A stretch of 13,069 bases of DNA, taken from NCBI GenBank assembly GCA_937974195.1, contig CALJIC010000125.1, forward strand, positions 1-13,069, written 5' to 3'. The notes below the pieces were generated by a model. That model searched no databases. It was not told where the DNA came from and saw nothing but the letters and a program-made list of their open reading frames with translations. This stretch comes from an uncultured Roseiflexaceae bacterium. Its GTDB lineage: Bacteria; Chloroflexota; Chloroflexia; Chloroflexales; Roseiflexaceae. Made by a program: the position numbers and the translations under genes. Positions 6,863 to 13,039 of the stretch are shown here, in pieces (within the stretch, counting starts at the first letter, position 1; the number at the start of each line of letters is the position of its first letter).

Positions 6863-7087
6863 CGAATGATTTCACTCCTTCGGCCCAGCAACCTGCGAGG
6901 TCTTGTTCCTCTCCCTGAAGTCTGGCAACACTGTACCTGCAAGCTGTACGCCGAGAAGGGCATCTTTGGCAAATGGATCATCGAGCGATGCAGAGACGTT
7001 GGCGCGCCTTGCCCCTGCAATGTATGTTTGGCTCGACTGGTATCGGCTGTACACGGGCCAGTAGCTGTAAACGAGACGAAAACGAAC

Positions 7088-7117
7088 GACGCCCCCGGCA
7101 CGGCGGCCAGGGGCGTC
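7088..7117 (-). terminator. terminator-like hairpin at the end of the minus-strand array
   Basis: GACGCCCC (7088-7095) pairs with GGGGCGTC (7110-7117). On the minus strand the stem begins 16 nt after the TAG at 7134-7136 and is followed by an interrupted U-rich tract (GTTCGTTTTCGTCTCGTTT). It is placed to end transcription of the eight-gene array. The sequence from here to 6863 shows no convincing gene. Confidence 0.6.
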
Positions 7118-7133
7118 ACGGGGAATGTCCTCG

Positions 7134-8204
7134 CTATGTAGGGCCGGCGCTGTCACCAAAAGCACCGGCTGGCAGCTTCCACACCTGCTCGGGTGGAAGG
7201 ACGATGGGCTCCCGCCACTCCTCATGGAGTGCTGCGGCGGTGTCCGCCCGCGAAAGCGTGGGGTATGGTTGCCCTCGATCTGCGGCCTCGATAACCGACT
7301 CGCCGCGCCTGATCGTCCAGCCAAACTGCCGCTCATATGCGGCGATTCGAGAGAACTGTCCCGGATTGACCGTCCGCAGGCTCGCCCACTGATCGGGGCC
7401 GCCGAAAATACAGGCGGCGCAGCTTACGCGACCCCATCCCAGGCGGTAGGCCGGGTGCGGGTTGATCCGGTGGCGCTCCAGCACCGCCCACACCTCGGCC
7501 TCGCTCCACCCATGCACGGGCCGATGATGGTCGATGTGGCGTGAAAGCTTCTCGCTACGCCGCCTATCGGCGCGGTGGGGCTCGAAGGTCGCGTAGCGAG
7601 CGCGGCAGGGCGACTCCTCCGCCCGCTCGCCGCTGACGACCATGGTACGCTTCCCCTGAAAGCGCTCCTGGTTGCGTATCGCGGCCGCCATCACGTCGAT
7701 CTTGAGGTACGCCGAGCACCACCTGACCGTCAGGTCAGCCGCGACCTGCGGGAACCTCAGGCGGGTGCCTGGCTTACCGCCAGTGCCGCCAACCTGGATG
7801 ACCTGGCCGCCGGGGCTCTCAAACTGGACCGGCGCTGTCTGCGAGTTCTTGCGGAGCATCTCGCGCTCAAACCCGCCGGTGCGCCAGGAGGCGTAGAAGG
7901 GCAGCTGGAAGGCCTTCGCAAACGCCCGGCAGTACGCCGGGGTGCAAGGCCAGTCCATCAGCCGGCTGCCCTCGCGGCCGTCAACCTCGTGATGCCAGAG
8001 CTCGACCCGCTCCATCGCGACGCCGCGCTCCTTCAGGTCGAGCACGGCCGCCACGCTATCCTTTCCGCCAGAGAAGGCCACCAGGTAGTAGTCGTAACCG
8101 TGAAGATCGAAGGTGGGCTCGGGCCCGCTCGGATCGGAAGTCTCATCGTTACGCGGTGGGGCAAACGCGATGCCCTCCGCGATCTCAAGCGTGAACTGGC
8201 GCAC
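7134..8204 (-). CDS. PAPS reductase-like PP-loop ATPase (COG0175 type)
   Basis: A 356-residue PP-loop enzyme of the PAPS reductase/DndC/phage superfamily. The ATP-pyrophosphatase loop is VAFSGGKDSVAAVLDL (42-57). RWCSAYLK (161-168) matches the family 'RWCt..lK' motif, and GERAEES (192-198) follows the 'G.R.dES' motif. The C-terminal part has WSEAEVWAVLERHRINPHPA and then RVSCAACIFGG (259-269). Cys163, Cys200, Cys262 and Cys265 could form an iron-sulfur site as in DndC-type members. That is inference. The enzyme would adenylate a substrate for sulfur or nitrogen transfer. Last gene of the array, next to a base-exchange enzyme and a Mom-like protein, so a role in nucleic acid base modification is more likely than sulfate assimilation. 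GTG start at 8204 with AGAGG 10 nt upstream. Confidence 0.85.
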   Translation of the reverse strand: MRQFTLEIAEGIAFAPPRNDETSDPSGPEPTFDLHGYDYYLVAFSGGKDSVAAVLDLKERGVAMERVELWHHEVDGREGSRLMDWPCTPAYCRAFAKAFQLPFYASWRTGGFEREMLRKNSQTAPVQFESPGGQVIQVGGTGGKPGTRLRFPQVAADLTVRWCSAYLKIDVMAAAIRNQERFQGKRTMVVSGERAEESPCRARYATFEPHRADRRRSEKLSRHIDHHRPVHGWSEAEVWAVLERHRINPHPAYRLGWGRVSCAACIFGGPDQWASLRTVNPGQFSRIAAYERQFGWTIRRGESVIEAADRGQPYPTLSRADTAAALHEEWREPIVLPPEQVWKLPAGAFGDSAGPT

Positions 8205-8228
8205 TGCGGTTGTGCCTCTGCGCCAGCC

Positions 8229-8263
8229 CTGCCCGGCCAGCGCTGGTAAGCTGGCCGGGGCAG
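8229..8263 (-). other. intergenic hairpin upstream of the PP-loop gene
   Basis: CTGCCCGGCCAGC (8229-8241) pairs with GCTGGCCGGGGCAG (8250-8263) with one bulged base. It lies between the stop of the base-exchange enzyme gene and the next start, about 25 nt upstream of the GTG at 8204. No U run follows on the minus strand, so it is not a standard terminator. Confidence 0.7.
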
Positions 8264-8276
8264 CGGCTGATAGGGC

Positions 8277-9200
8277 TTAGGCCGCCAACAGCAGGTGCTG
8301 CTGTGGCTTGACGATGGGCGTATGGCGCGGCAGATCCTCCAGCCAGTGAGGGTCAGGGGTCGTCCAGGAAAGGCCGAGCCTCGCGCGCTCCCGGCAGAGC
8401 CAGAAGGCAACGCGCGCATAGCGTGAGCGGCGGAGGAGGTCGCGGGGAAGCCCGAAGGCTGATGTATAGCCCCACGACAGCGCCTTCTCCCCCGCCATCG
8501 CCTGGCGGATCGGGGTCGAGGTGTCGCACCGGACAGGGATGCCCGCCTTGACGAATGCACCCAGGTACGAGCGGCGGGTGGAGCCCAGCAGGTGGACCCC
8601 GAGGGCGTCCTCTGCCCAGCCGTCTGCAACCAGGCGGGCCATTTCCTTCCCCACTCGCTGCACCCAGGCGACCGCCTCTGCGCTCCCGCGCTGTGGGACG
8701 AGGCCCCCCAGGGCGTAGGCCGGGCGGACGAACAGGCCGCCGCCATCGACCAGATCAGGGCGCATCCCCTCCCAGCCCTGGGCTATCGCGATGCTGATCG
8801 CCTCCGGACCCTGCCCAAAGCCAAGCACGGGGACGATCGGGGCATCAGATGCGCGCGAGAAGATGCGCCCGATCGTTGTACGGTAGTCCCTGGCCGTCGC
8901 GTGCGCATCGCCGATGGTGTCGTAGGCAATGGCATAGGCCAGGTTTCCATAGTCGTCTCGCCCCTCACGCCAGCGGCGGAGCTCCTGCCACCAGGCCTCA
9001 AACGGTGGGCGGGAGGGGTTGTTCGGGGGCCACGCGCCTGAGTCGAGCACGACGGTGACGCCCTTCAGAGCACGCAAGTGGCGAGCGGCAGGTGTTCCCA
9101 CACTCACCAGGAAGTCACGCTGCCCGACGGCGAGCGCCACGTCCAGGTCGAGGAGCGTGACATCGCCGCCGCAGGCGAGAAAGTAGCGGATCGGCTCCAC
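8277..9200 (-). CDS. tRNA-guanine transglycosylase/DpdA-like base-exchange enzyme
   Basis: A 307-residue TIM-barrel-type enzyme resembling TGT and its DNA-acting phage relatives (DpdA), which swap guanine for a 7-deazaguanine. VVLDSGAW (50-57) matches the TGT 'TDSGGFQ' segment, with catalytic Asp53. YALGGLVP (162-169) matches 'YaiGGLsvGe', GVHLLGS (201-207) matches 'r.LmGvG.p', and VRCDTSTPIR (223-232) matches 'FDCvlPTR', so Asp226 is the likely nucleophile. The C-terminal CxC..C..H zinc site of tRNA TGTs is absent, and the protein is shorter than the roughly 370 residues of bacterial Tgt. That favours a phage-type, DNA-acting enzyme, though this is inferred. I chose GTG at 9200 because AGGAG lies 5 nt upstream; a TTG at 9257 would extend it into an intergenic hairpin. 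No queC/D/E or folE is in the window, so the modified base must come from elsewhere. Confidence 0.78.
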   Translation of the reverse strand: MEPIRYFLACGGDVTLLDLDVALAVGQRDFLVSVGTPAARHLRALKGVTVVLDSGAWPPNNPSRPPFEAWWQELRRWREGRDDYGNLAYAIAYDTIGDAHATARDYRTTIGRIFSRASDAPIVPVLGFGQGPEAISIAIAQGWEGMRPDLVDGGGLFVRPAYALGGLVPQRGSAEAVAWVQRVGKEMARLVADGWAEDALGVHLLGSTRRSYLGAFVKAGIPVRCDTSTPIRQAMAGEKALSWGYTSAFGLPRDLLRRSRYARVAFWLCRERARLGLSWTTPDPHWLEDLPRHTPIVKPQQHLLLAA

Positions 9201-9212
9201 AATCACTCCTAC

Positions 9213-9236
9213 CTGCCGGCGCCACCGCGCCGGCAG
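9213..9236 (-). other. intergenic hairpin upstream of the DpdA-like gene
   Basis: A perfect 9-bp stem, CTGCCGGCG (9213-9221) with CGCCGGCAG (9228-9236), around a 6-nt loop. It lies between the Mom-like stop at 9247 and the ribosome site of the next gene, ending 3 nt before its AGGAG. It has no U run. Confidence 0.75.
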
Positions 9237-9246
9237 GGATGTTCGC

Positions 9247-10290
9247 TCAATCCACAAACGGCTCGTAGACGCGCCCGGCGACGGTCTCGCGCTCCACGTC
9301 TTCCTCGTAGAGGATGCGGCTCTGCCAGACGAGCGGCACCCACACCGGGGCCGCCGTCCGCGTCAGCTCCTCACCCCGCCAGAGGGCCGGCTGGAAGCGG
9401 TCGTGGTCGCGGCACTGGTGGGCCTTCGGGCTCCCAAGGGAAACCGTGCCGCCGGCGAGCTTGCGCCGCCACTCGGCGTGGCTGATCCAGCGCTGTGCGG
9501 CGATGCGCCGCGCTGGGTTGAGCGAGGCCCAGACGCCCCGCCAGGCGTGCCGGGCCTGGCGTCGGGTCATCCGACCTGGGGTGCACACTGCCAGCCAGAT
9601 CCGGGCAGGCGGCAGGCGACGCATCTGCCAGTCGGCCGTGACGAGCTCGCCGTGGAAGATCTCGCCGGCACGGGGGAGCGTCTTGCGCGTGAGGGTGATA
9701 GCACCCTGCCGGGTCGAGCGTGCTCTGCCCAGGTGATCAATCAGGCACCAGCGAGTGCTGCTGGTTTCACCGGCGTAGAAGTAGCCCGCGGCGAGATAGC
9801 ACCAGCCCGCCATCGGCATCCCGCTGCGCTCGTCCACAGCAGCCGGGTCGGCGTAGCTGACGAACAGCACCGGCGCGTCGTACTCGTCCGTGACCGCCTG
9901 CATTGCGGTGCGCAGCAGCTTGGACTCGCAGACCGCGGTTGCCGGCACGTGATCGGCGATGTGGGAGCGCTTAACCTGCCGGATGAGCGCACCGGGCGAT
10001 GCGAGGCTGCGCTCGGCATCCCGGCTCGGCGACGGGCCGATCAGGCAGGCGCCGGCGATCAGGCTGCGCTCCTGGTTCCGGCTCGTGGTCGCCCCGATGA
10101 GGCAGGCGCCGGCGACAGACGCATCGCCGCGTACGACCGCGAACATCGCCCCGCTGCCCCCACTCGACCGCATGTAGTGATGTTCCTCCAGGTACCGCTC
10201 GGCCGCTTTGCGGAGCGGGCCGTAGGCCCGGCGGATCGTGAACGGAGGGGAGTCGATGTGCTCGTTGTGGATAGGGCCCTTGGGGCGCAT
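9247..10290 (-). CDS. Mom-like GNAT acyltransferase (DNA modification)
   Basis: A 347-residue protein resembling phage Mu Mom and its GNAT-fold relatives, which modify adenine in phage DNA. The N-terminal part has FTIRRAYGPLRKAAERYLEE then HHYMRSSGG (37-45), like the Mom 'HYsrs.p.G' opening. The core has AVCESKLLRTAMQAV (119-133) and VLFVSYADP (141-149). It continues with MAGWCYLAAGYFYAG (160-174), matching the 'vvSyaDp..gh.G.iYqA.nw.y.G' signature. The C-terminal 100 residues are an Arg/Trp-rich extension I do not recognise. Residues 60-97 are a near-perfect 19-residue tandem duplication. Start is ATG at 10290, with GGAGGAG 6 nt upstream; a GTG at 10305 would overlap that site. The acyl donor and target base are unknown. 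Adjacent DpdA-like and PP-loop genes support DNA modification. Confidence 0.72.
   Translation of the reverse strand: MRPKGPIHNEHIDSPPFTIRRAYGPLRKAAERYLEEHHYMRSSGGSGAMFAVVRGDASVAGACLIGATTSRNQERSLIAGACLIGPSPSRDAERSLASPGALIRQVKRSHIADHVPATAVCESKLLRTAMQAVTDEYDAPVLFVSYADPAAVDERSGMPMAGWCYLAAGYFYAGETSSTRWCLIDHLGRARSTRQGAITLTRKTLPRAGEIFHGELVTADWQMRRLPPARIWLAVCTPGRMTRRQARHAWRGVWASLNPARRIAAQRWISHAEWRRKLAGGTVSLGSPKAHQCRDHDRFQPALWRGEELTRTAAPVWVPLVWQSRILYEEDVERETVAGRVYEPFVD
10000..10113 (-). repeat. two tandem 57-bp repeats inside the Mom-like gene
   Basis: Copies at 10057-10113 and 10000-10056 are in frame and encode AGACLIGATTSRNQERSLI and AGACLIGPSPSRDAERSLA. The block GGCAGGCGCCGGC at one edge is identical in both, and differences cluster in the middle. 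This looks like an in-frame duplication with some divergence. Confidence 0.85.
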
Positions 10291-10304
10291 ATATCGCTCC
10301 TCCA

Positions 10305-10322
10305 CCGCCCCCGACCGGGCGG
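10305..10322 (-). other. short hairpin upstream of the Mom-like gene
   Basis: CCGCCC (10305-10310) pairs with GGGCGG (10317-10322) around CCGACC, just upstream of the GGAGGAG ribosome site of the Mom-like gene. It is weaker than the other hairpins of the array but sits in the same position. No gene is seen in 10323-10402. Confidence 0.5.
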
Positions 10323-10402
10323 CGCAGCGAGGCGCGAACCTGGGTCGGCAGGGGTGAAGGCAGCGTACAAACGGCTTCAGGGACGGCTCAGCAACTCAAC
10401 GA

Positions 10403-10876
10403 TTAAGGTGCGGTGTAGGTGAGGCGGCGCCAGAAGGCCAGCGCCTCGTCCAGCGTGGCGAAGCGACAGCCGCCGGCGAGCGGCTGACCACCAATCGTGA
10501 TACGCCACTGCCCTTCCTGGCACTCGGCCCGGACAGATTGGCCAGTAGCGCCGTCCGTACTGAGATCCAGGGCAGCGATCGGGTAGCCCTGGTAGCTGGG
10601 GATAGGATCTTCTCGTTGCAGGCGGACAAGCGCGAGATCGCGGCGGGCCACATAGGCGTTTGCCTCGCGGCCGCCGTCGAAGGCCCGCAGTTCCTCGCCC
10701 GTCGCGAGATGGATCAGGAACTTGACGGGGTAATGGCGACCGTTGTGCGCAACGGCCCACTTATCGGCGCGGGTGGGCCAGGTAGCCCACGCCGCCTGTG
10801 TGCGGAACTCGGCATCGAAGCGGCGCATGGCCGCCTCGAAATCGGCCCGGCTTATATGAGGCGGTAACTTGCTCAT
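10403..10876 (-). CDS. ScoMcrA-type N-terminal head domain protein
   Basis: A 157-residue protein. Residues 1-85 match the N-terminal head domain of ScoMcrA-type modification-dependent restriction enzymes: ISRADFEAAMRRFDAEF, then DKWAVAHNGRHYPVKFLIHL, ATGEELRAFDGGREANAYV. This follows the pattern 'y.vvhnGkrYPPK.vi.lAtg....f.GG.ean.fl'. No HNH nuclease, SRA or sulfur-binding domain follows. The remaining 70 residues (GQPLAGGCRFATLDEALAFW near the end) are unassigned. The protein may therefore bind or sense DNA without cutting it. ATG at 10876 has AGGAGG 6 nt upstream and lies 17 nt after the preceding gene. A much longer open frame continues upstream to 11773 but only as a GC-rich shadow of two other genes. 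Confidence 0.68.
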   Translation of the reverse strand: MSKLPPHISRADFEAAMRRFDAEFRTQAAWATWPTRADKWAVAHNGRHYPVKFLIHLATGEELRAFDGGREANAYVARRDLALVRLQREDPIPSYQGYPIAALDLSTDGATGQSVRAECQEGQWRITIGGQPLAGGCRFATLDEALAFWRRLTYTAP

Positions 10877-10893
10877 CGGCGGCCTCCTGACGG

Positions 10894-11349
10894 CTAACAG
10901 TTGCCCGCCGGGAGGTGGACGATGGTCGGCTCGCGGCCGAGGGGGTCGGCGACAACGGTGCCGCCGAAGTTCTGCAGCTCGACGCAGACGGGGCGCGGGC
11001 CGGCGTCGTGCAGCCACTCCTGCTCGACCTCGCGGTAGGCCGCGATCAGGCGCCGAACCCAGCTGGCGGTGATACTGGCCCAGCGCGCCTCGCAGGCGTT
11101 TGTGTGCCCGCTGATCCCCCTCGGGTGGCAGTCGCGCCCAGCGCCCCAGCCCCAGCGCAGGCCCATGGCGTAGGCCGAGCGGCTGAAGAAGAGCTCTCCC
11201 CAGGGGGCGGGCGGAGCGGGTGTCGCCTCCAAGAAGCGACCGTCGAAGAAGATGATGTCGGAGGGGATGGTCACGCCGAAGAAGCGGCCAGTGACGCGAG
11301 GCGGAGCCGCCTCGGGTGCTGACGGCGGCGGGGTGAAGAGAGCGCCCAT
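10894..11349 (-). CDS. hypothetical protein, 151 aa
   Basis: I do not recognise this protein. It has a Pro/Ala-rich N-terminus (MGALFTPPPSAPEAAPPRVT), then a globular part with TIPSDIIFFDGRFLEATPAP and an aromatic stretch (AYAMGLRWGWGAGRDCHPRG). A basic helical segment (ASWVRRLIAAYREVEQEWLH) precedes the C-terminal strand region. No signal peptide or membrane segment is seen. The ATG at 11349 has AAGGAG 6 nt upstream, and the stop is 17 nt before the next ATG, so it is cotranscribed with the McrA-head gene. Confidence 0.75.
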   Translation of the reverse strand: MGALFTPPPSAPEAAPPRVTGRFFGVTIPSDIIFFDGRFLEATPAPPAPWGELFFSRSAYAMGLRWGWGAGRDCHPRGISGHTNACEARWASITASWVRRLIAAYREVEQEWLHDAGPRPVCVELQNFGGTVVADPLGREPTIVHLPAGNC

Positions 11350-11383
11350 GGAGAGCTCCTTGCGGCCAGTGCCGCACGATGCG

Positions 11384-11410
11384 GGTGGCCGTCCTCAGCG
11401 GACGGCCACC
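11384..11410 (-). other. intergenic hairpin, perfect 11-bp stem
   Basis: GGTGGCCGTCC (11384-11394) pairs with GGACGGCCACC (11400-11410) around a 5-nt loop, between the small membrane-protein gene and the next start at 11349. A second small stem (11362-11366 with 11371-11375) lies just before the AAGGAG site. No U run follows. Confidence 0.75.
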
Positions 11411-11442
11411 GGAAGGGAAGCCGTCGCGAGGGGAGCAGCGAG

Positions 11443-11697
11443 CTAGTCGTCGTCGGACCCGCGATCGTTGGCCCACTTCAGGGCGCTGCGGGTGGTGAAG
11501 CCGGTCGCTGCGAGCTCTACGGCCAGCGCGACAGCGATATCCATCAGCGTCGTGATACGGACGATCACGCCCACACCGAAGATGATGAGCGCAAACAGCA
11601 GGAGGATGAGGCGCCGGCGGGCGCGCTGCGGTAGAGCCCGAAGCCGGCCACAGAGCCCCCAGCCTACGACAAGGGCGGTGCTGGCGATCTTGCTCAA
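11443..11697 (-). CDS. small membrane protein, 84 aa
   Basis: An 84-residue protein with a basic stretch (QRARRR, 24-29) followed by a strong hydrophobic helix (LILLLFALIIFGVGVIV, 30-46). A second hydrophobic segment follows (MDIAVALAVELAA, 52-64), so one or two membrane helices are likely, with an acidic tail (SDDD). Start is a TTG at 11697 with AAGGA 7 nt upstream, overlapping the previous stop by 4 nt (TTGA), which suggests coupling. In a phage-like setting a small helper such as a holin-type protein is conceivable, but nothing specific supports it. Confidence 0.7.
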   Translation of the reverse strand: MSKIASTALVVGWGLCGRLRALPQRARRRLILLLFALIIFGVGVIVRITTLMDIAVALAVELAATGFTTRSALKWANDRGSDDD

Positions 11698-12263
11698 GGG
11701 GCTGTCCTTTGCGTTGGGATGCTACTGCCTGCTGCTGAGCCGAGGCCCATTGCCTGCACGCTGAGTGGCACACCGAACATTCTGACGTGGATATCAGCCG
11801 CGCCCAGGTTGCCTTCGATCAGCCACTGCTCATCCCAGGCTGCCCCGGCGATGATGGCACCAACAACCTGGTCGTCAGAGATGCTGGAATAGTCGGGGAG
11901 CCAGAAGGATTCGACCCGCCCCATGAACGTGACGCGCCAGTGCTGGCCCGAGGTGTCGGCGAGTTCGAGTGTCCCCTGCCCGTCCCGGTTGGAGACGCCG
12001 TGGATGCGCCCGCCCTCGATACGGAGGGCGAGCTCCTCCAGCGCCGTCTCGATGTCGCCCTCTGGAGAGCCAGCCCGCTCGCGCCAGGCCAGGAGGCGCT
12101 CGCCGCGAGCGGCGATCGACTGAGCCGCGGCGAGTTGGGACTGGAGCAGTGTGACGCGGGCGTGGGCAGCAGCCAGCTCGTCACTGAGTGTCCTCACCGA
12201 CTCACGCGCTGCTGTCACAAGCCGGCGCACCTCGTCGGTGGGTAGATCTGCCATGTTCTGCAT
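11694..12263 (-). CDS. hypothetical coiled-coil protein, 189 aa
   Basis: Not recognised as a known family. Residues 9-62 are a heptad-rich helix (RLVTAARESVRTLSDELAAA, then HARVTLLQSQLAAAQS), predicting a coiled coil and oligomerisation. The C-terminal part looks like a small mixed fold (TLELADTSGQHWRVTFMGRV, SISDDQVVGAIIAGAAWDEQ). I chose ATG at 12263, which has GGA 9 nt upstream. ATG at 12254 and GTG at 12299 are alternatives; the GTG would begin inside an intergenic hairpin. The gene overlaps the next by 4 nt. The acidic, membrane-free sequence suggests a cytoplasmic protein. Confidence 0.7.
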   Translation of the reverse strand: MQNMADLPTDEVRRLVTAARESVRTLSDELAAAHARVTLLQSQLAAAQSIAARGERLLAWRERAGSPEGDIETALEELALRIEGGRIHGVSNRDGQGTLELADTSGQHWRVTFMGRVESFWLPDYSSISDDQVVGAIIAGAAWDEQWLIEGNLGAADIHVRMFGVPLSVQAMGLGSAAGSSIPTQRTAP

Positions 12264-12295
12264 CGTGGTTGTTCCGGTATGAGGCCGCCCGTACA

Positions 12296-12325
12296 CCACC
12301 GGGCAGCGCTGCGCGTGCCCGGTGG
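12296..12325 (-). other. intergenic hairpin, perfect 10-bp stem
   Basis: CCACCGGGCA (12296-12305) pairs with TGCCCGGTGG (12316-12325) around a 10-nt loop that is itself partly self-complementary (GCGCTGCGCG). It lies 33 nt upstream of the ATG at 12263. No U run follows on the minus strand. Confidence 0.75.
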
Positions 12326-12362
12326 CGGGGCGTAGAATCGGCTACGGCGGCAGGTGTGAGTG

Positions 12363-13019
12363 CTAGAAGCAGGCGTCCCCGCCAGGCCCGACGAGCTGTC
12401 GAGTTCGGCGGTGGCCGTGCCGGTTGACCTCGACAACATTGGTCGAGTTGTCGGCCCACTCGATGCGGCGCTCCTCACGCCACCGCGGCGACACCTCGCG
12501 CACATAGTGGACGAAGCGTCGGTAGCGGGCGCTGAGCGCGGCCAGACGATCCCACTGGGCCTGCGAGAAGCCACGCTGCTTCCAGTGGGCGGGGCACGAC
12601 CAGTTGTAGGAAAAGCCGCCGGCGGAGAGGTACAGGCTCTCGGGGGTGCGATACCACCCCGCCTCCTGTACAGTCGCGGCGAGAAAGCGGAGCTGTGCAG
12701 CTCGCGTGGCCGGCACAGCCAGGCGCGATGTGCGCCACACCTCTCCGGCCAGCAGGCCGGCAAGGTTGGCGATCTGAGTTGGCAGCGTATGGGGGAAGCG
12801 CACATCGACGCGCTGCACCGAGACTTGACCATCAGGGCGGGTGATCTGAACCCATCCGGAGTATACGCGGAACACCCGCGTGTCACCCTCGACGCTGAGA
12901 GTGATGTCGCTCGCGCGCTCGTTGTGCACAATGACGCGGGCATCGTCGCTGGGGGGAGGCGAGCCGGTTAGCGCCAGGCCGCGGCGGGCCGCAATGGCTT
13001 GGACAGTAGTAGAGATCAT
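12363..13019 (-). CDS. hypothetical protein, 218 aa
   Basis: Not recognised. The N-terminal half is rich in beta-strand-like pieces (ARVIVHNERASDITLSVEGD, RVFRVYSGWVQITRPDGQ). The C-terminal half is Trp/Arg/Tyr-rich and probably helical (FSYNWSCPAHWKQRGFSQAQ, ALSARYRRFVHYVREVSPRW) and could contact nucleic acid. There is no signal peptide or membrane segment. ATG at 13019 lacks a clear Shine-Dalgarno and directly abuts a hairpin, so the start is less certain than the frame. It is the first gene of the array inside the window; its promoter is not visible. Confidence 0.68.
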   Translation of the reverse strand: MISTTVQAIAARRGLALTGSPPPSDDARVIVHNERASDITLSVEGDTRVFRVYSGWVQITRPDGQVSVQRVDVRFPHTLPTQIANLAGLLAGEVWRTSRLAVPATRAAQLRFLAATVQEAGWYRTPESLYLSAGGFSYNWSCPAHWKQRGFSQAQWDRLAALSARYRRFVHYVREVSPRWREERRIEWADNSTNVVEVNRHGHRRTRQLVGPGGDACF

Positions 13020-13039
13020 CCCGCTGGCAAACTAGCGGG
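13020..13039 (-). other. hairpin abutting the start codon of the 218-aa gene
   Basis: CCCGCT (13020-13025) pairs with AGCGGG (13034-13039) around an 8-nt loop. On the minus-strand transcript the stem ends directly at the ATG, so it could limit ribosome access. The rest, to 13069, shows no recognisable promoter or gene. Confidence 0.5.

Noticed and set aside
6848..7141. 97-codon plus-strand frame
   Set aside because: No ribosome site, overlaps the Mac-domain remnant and the array terminator, and shows no recognisable pattern.
7134..8204. Sulfate-assimilation cysH
   Set aside because: No sulfate-assimilation neighbours; the extra cysteines and the C-terminal region resemble the phage/DndC-type PP-loop branch, and the context is base modification.
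7575..8249. 224-codon plus-strand frame
   Set aside because: Antisense to the PP-loop gene, which has clear SGGKDS and RWC motifs; no independent support.
10000..10113. CRISPR-like repeat
   Set aside because: Only two adjacent copies without spacers, in frame inside a coding gene; a tandem duplication explains it.
9403..10422. 339-codon plus-strand open frame
   Set aside because: Lies antisense to the Mom-like gene; Pro/Arg/Gly/Ala-rich translation with no motif or ribosome site. Typical GC-rich shadow.
10877..11773. Upstream extension of the McrA-head frame to 11773
   Set aside because: The extension is Arg/Pro-rich, overlaps two better genes in other frames, and the ATG at 10876 has an ideal AGGAGG.
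12360..12971. 203-codon plus-strand frame
   Set aside because: Antisense to the 218-aa gene. The minus-strand product fits the operon and gives better sequence, though neither has homologues I know.
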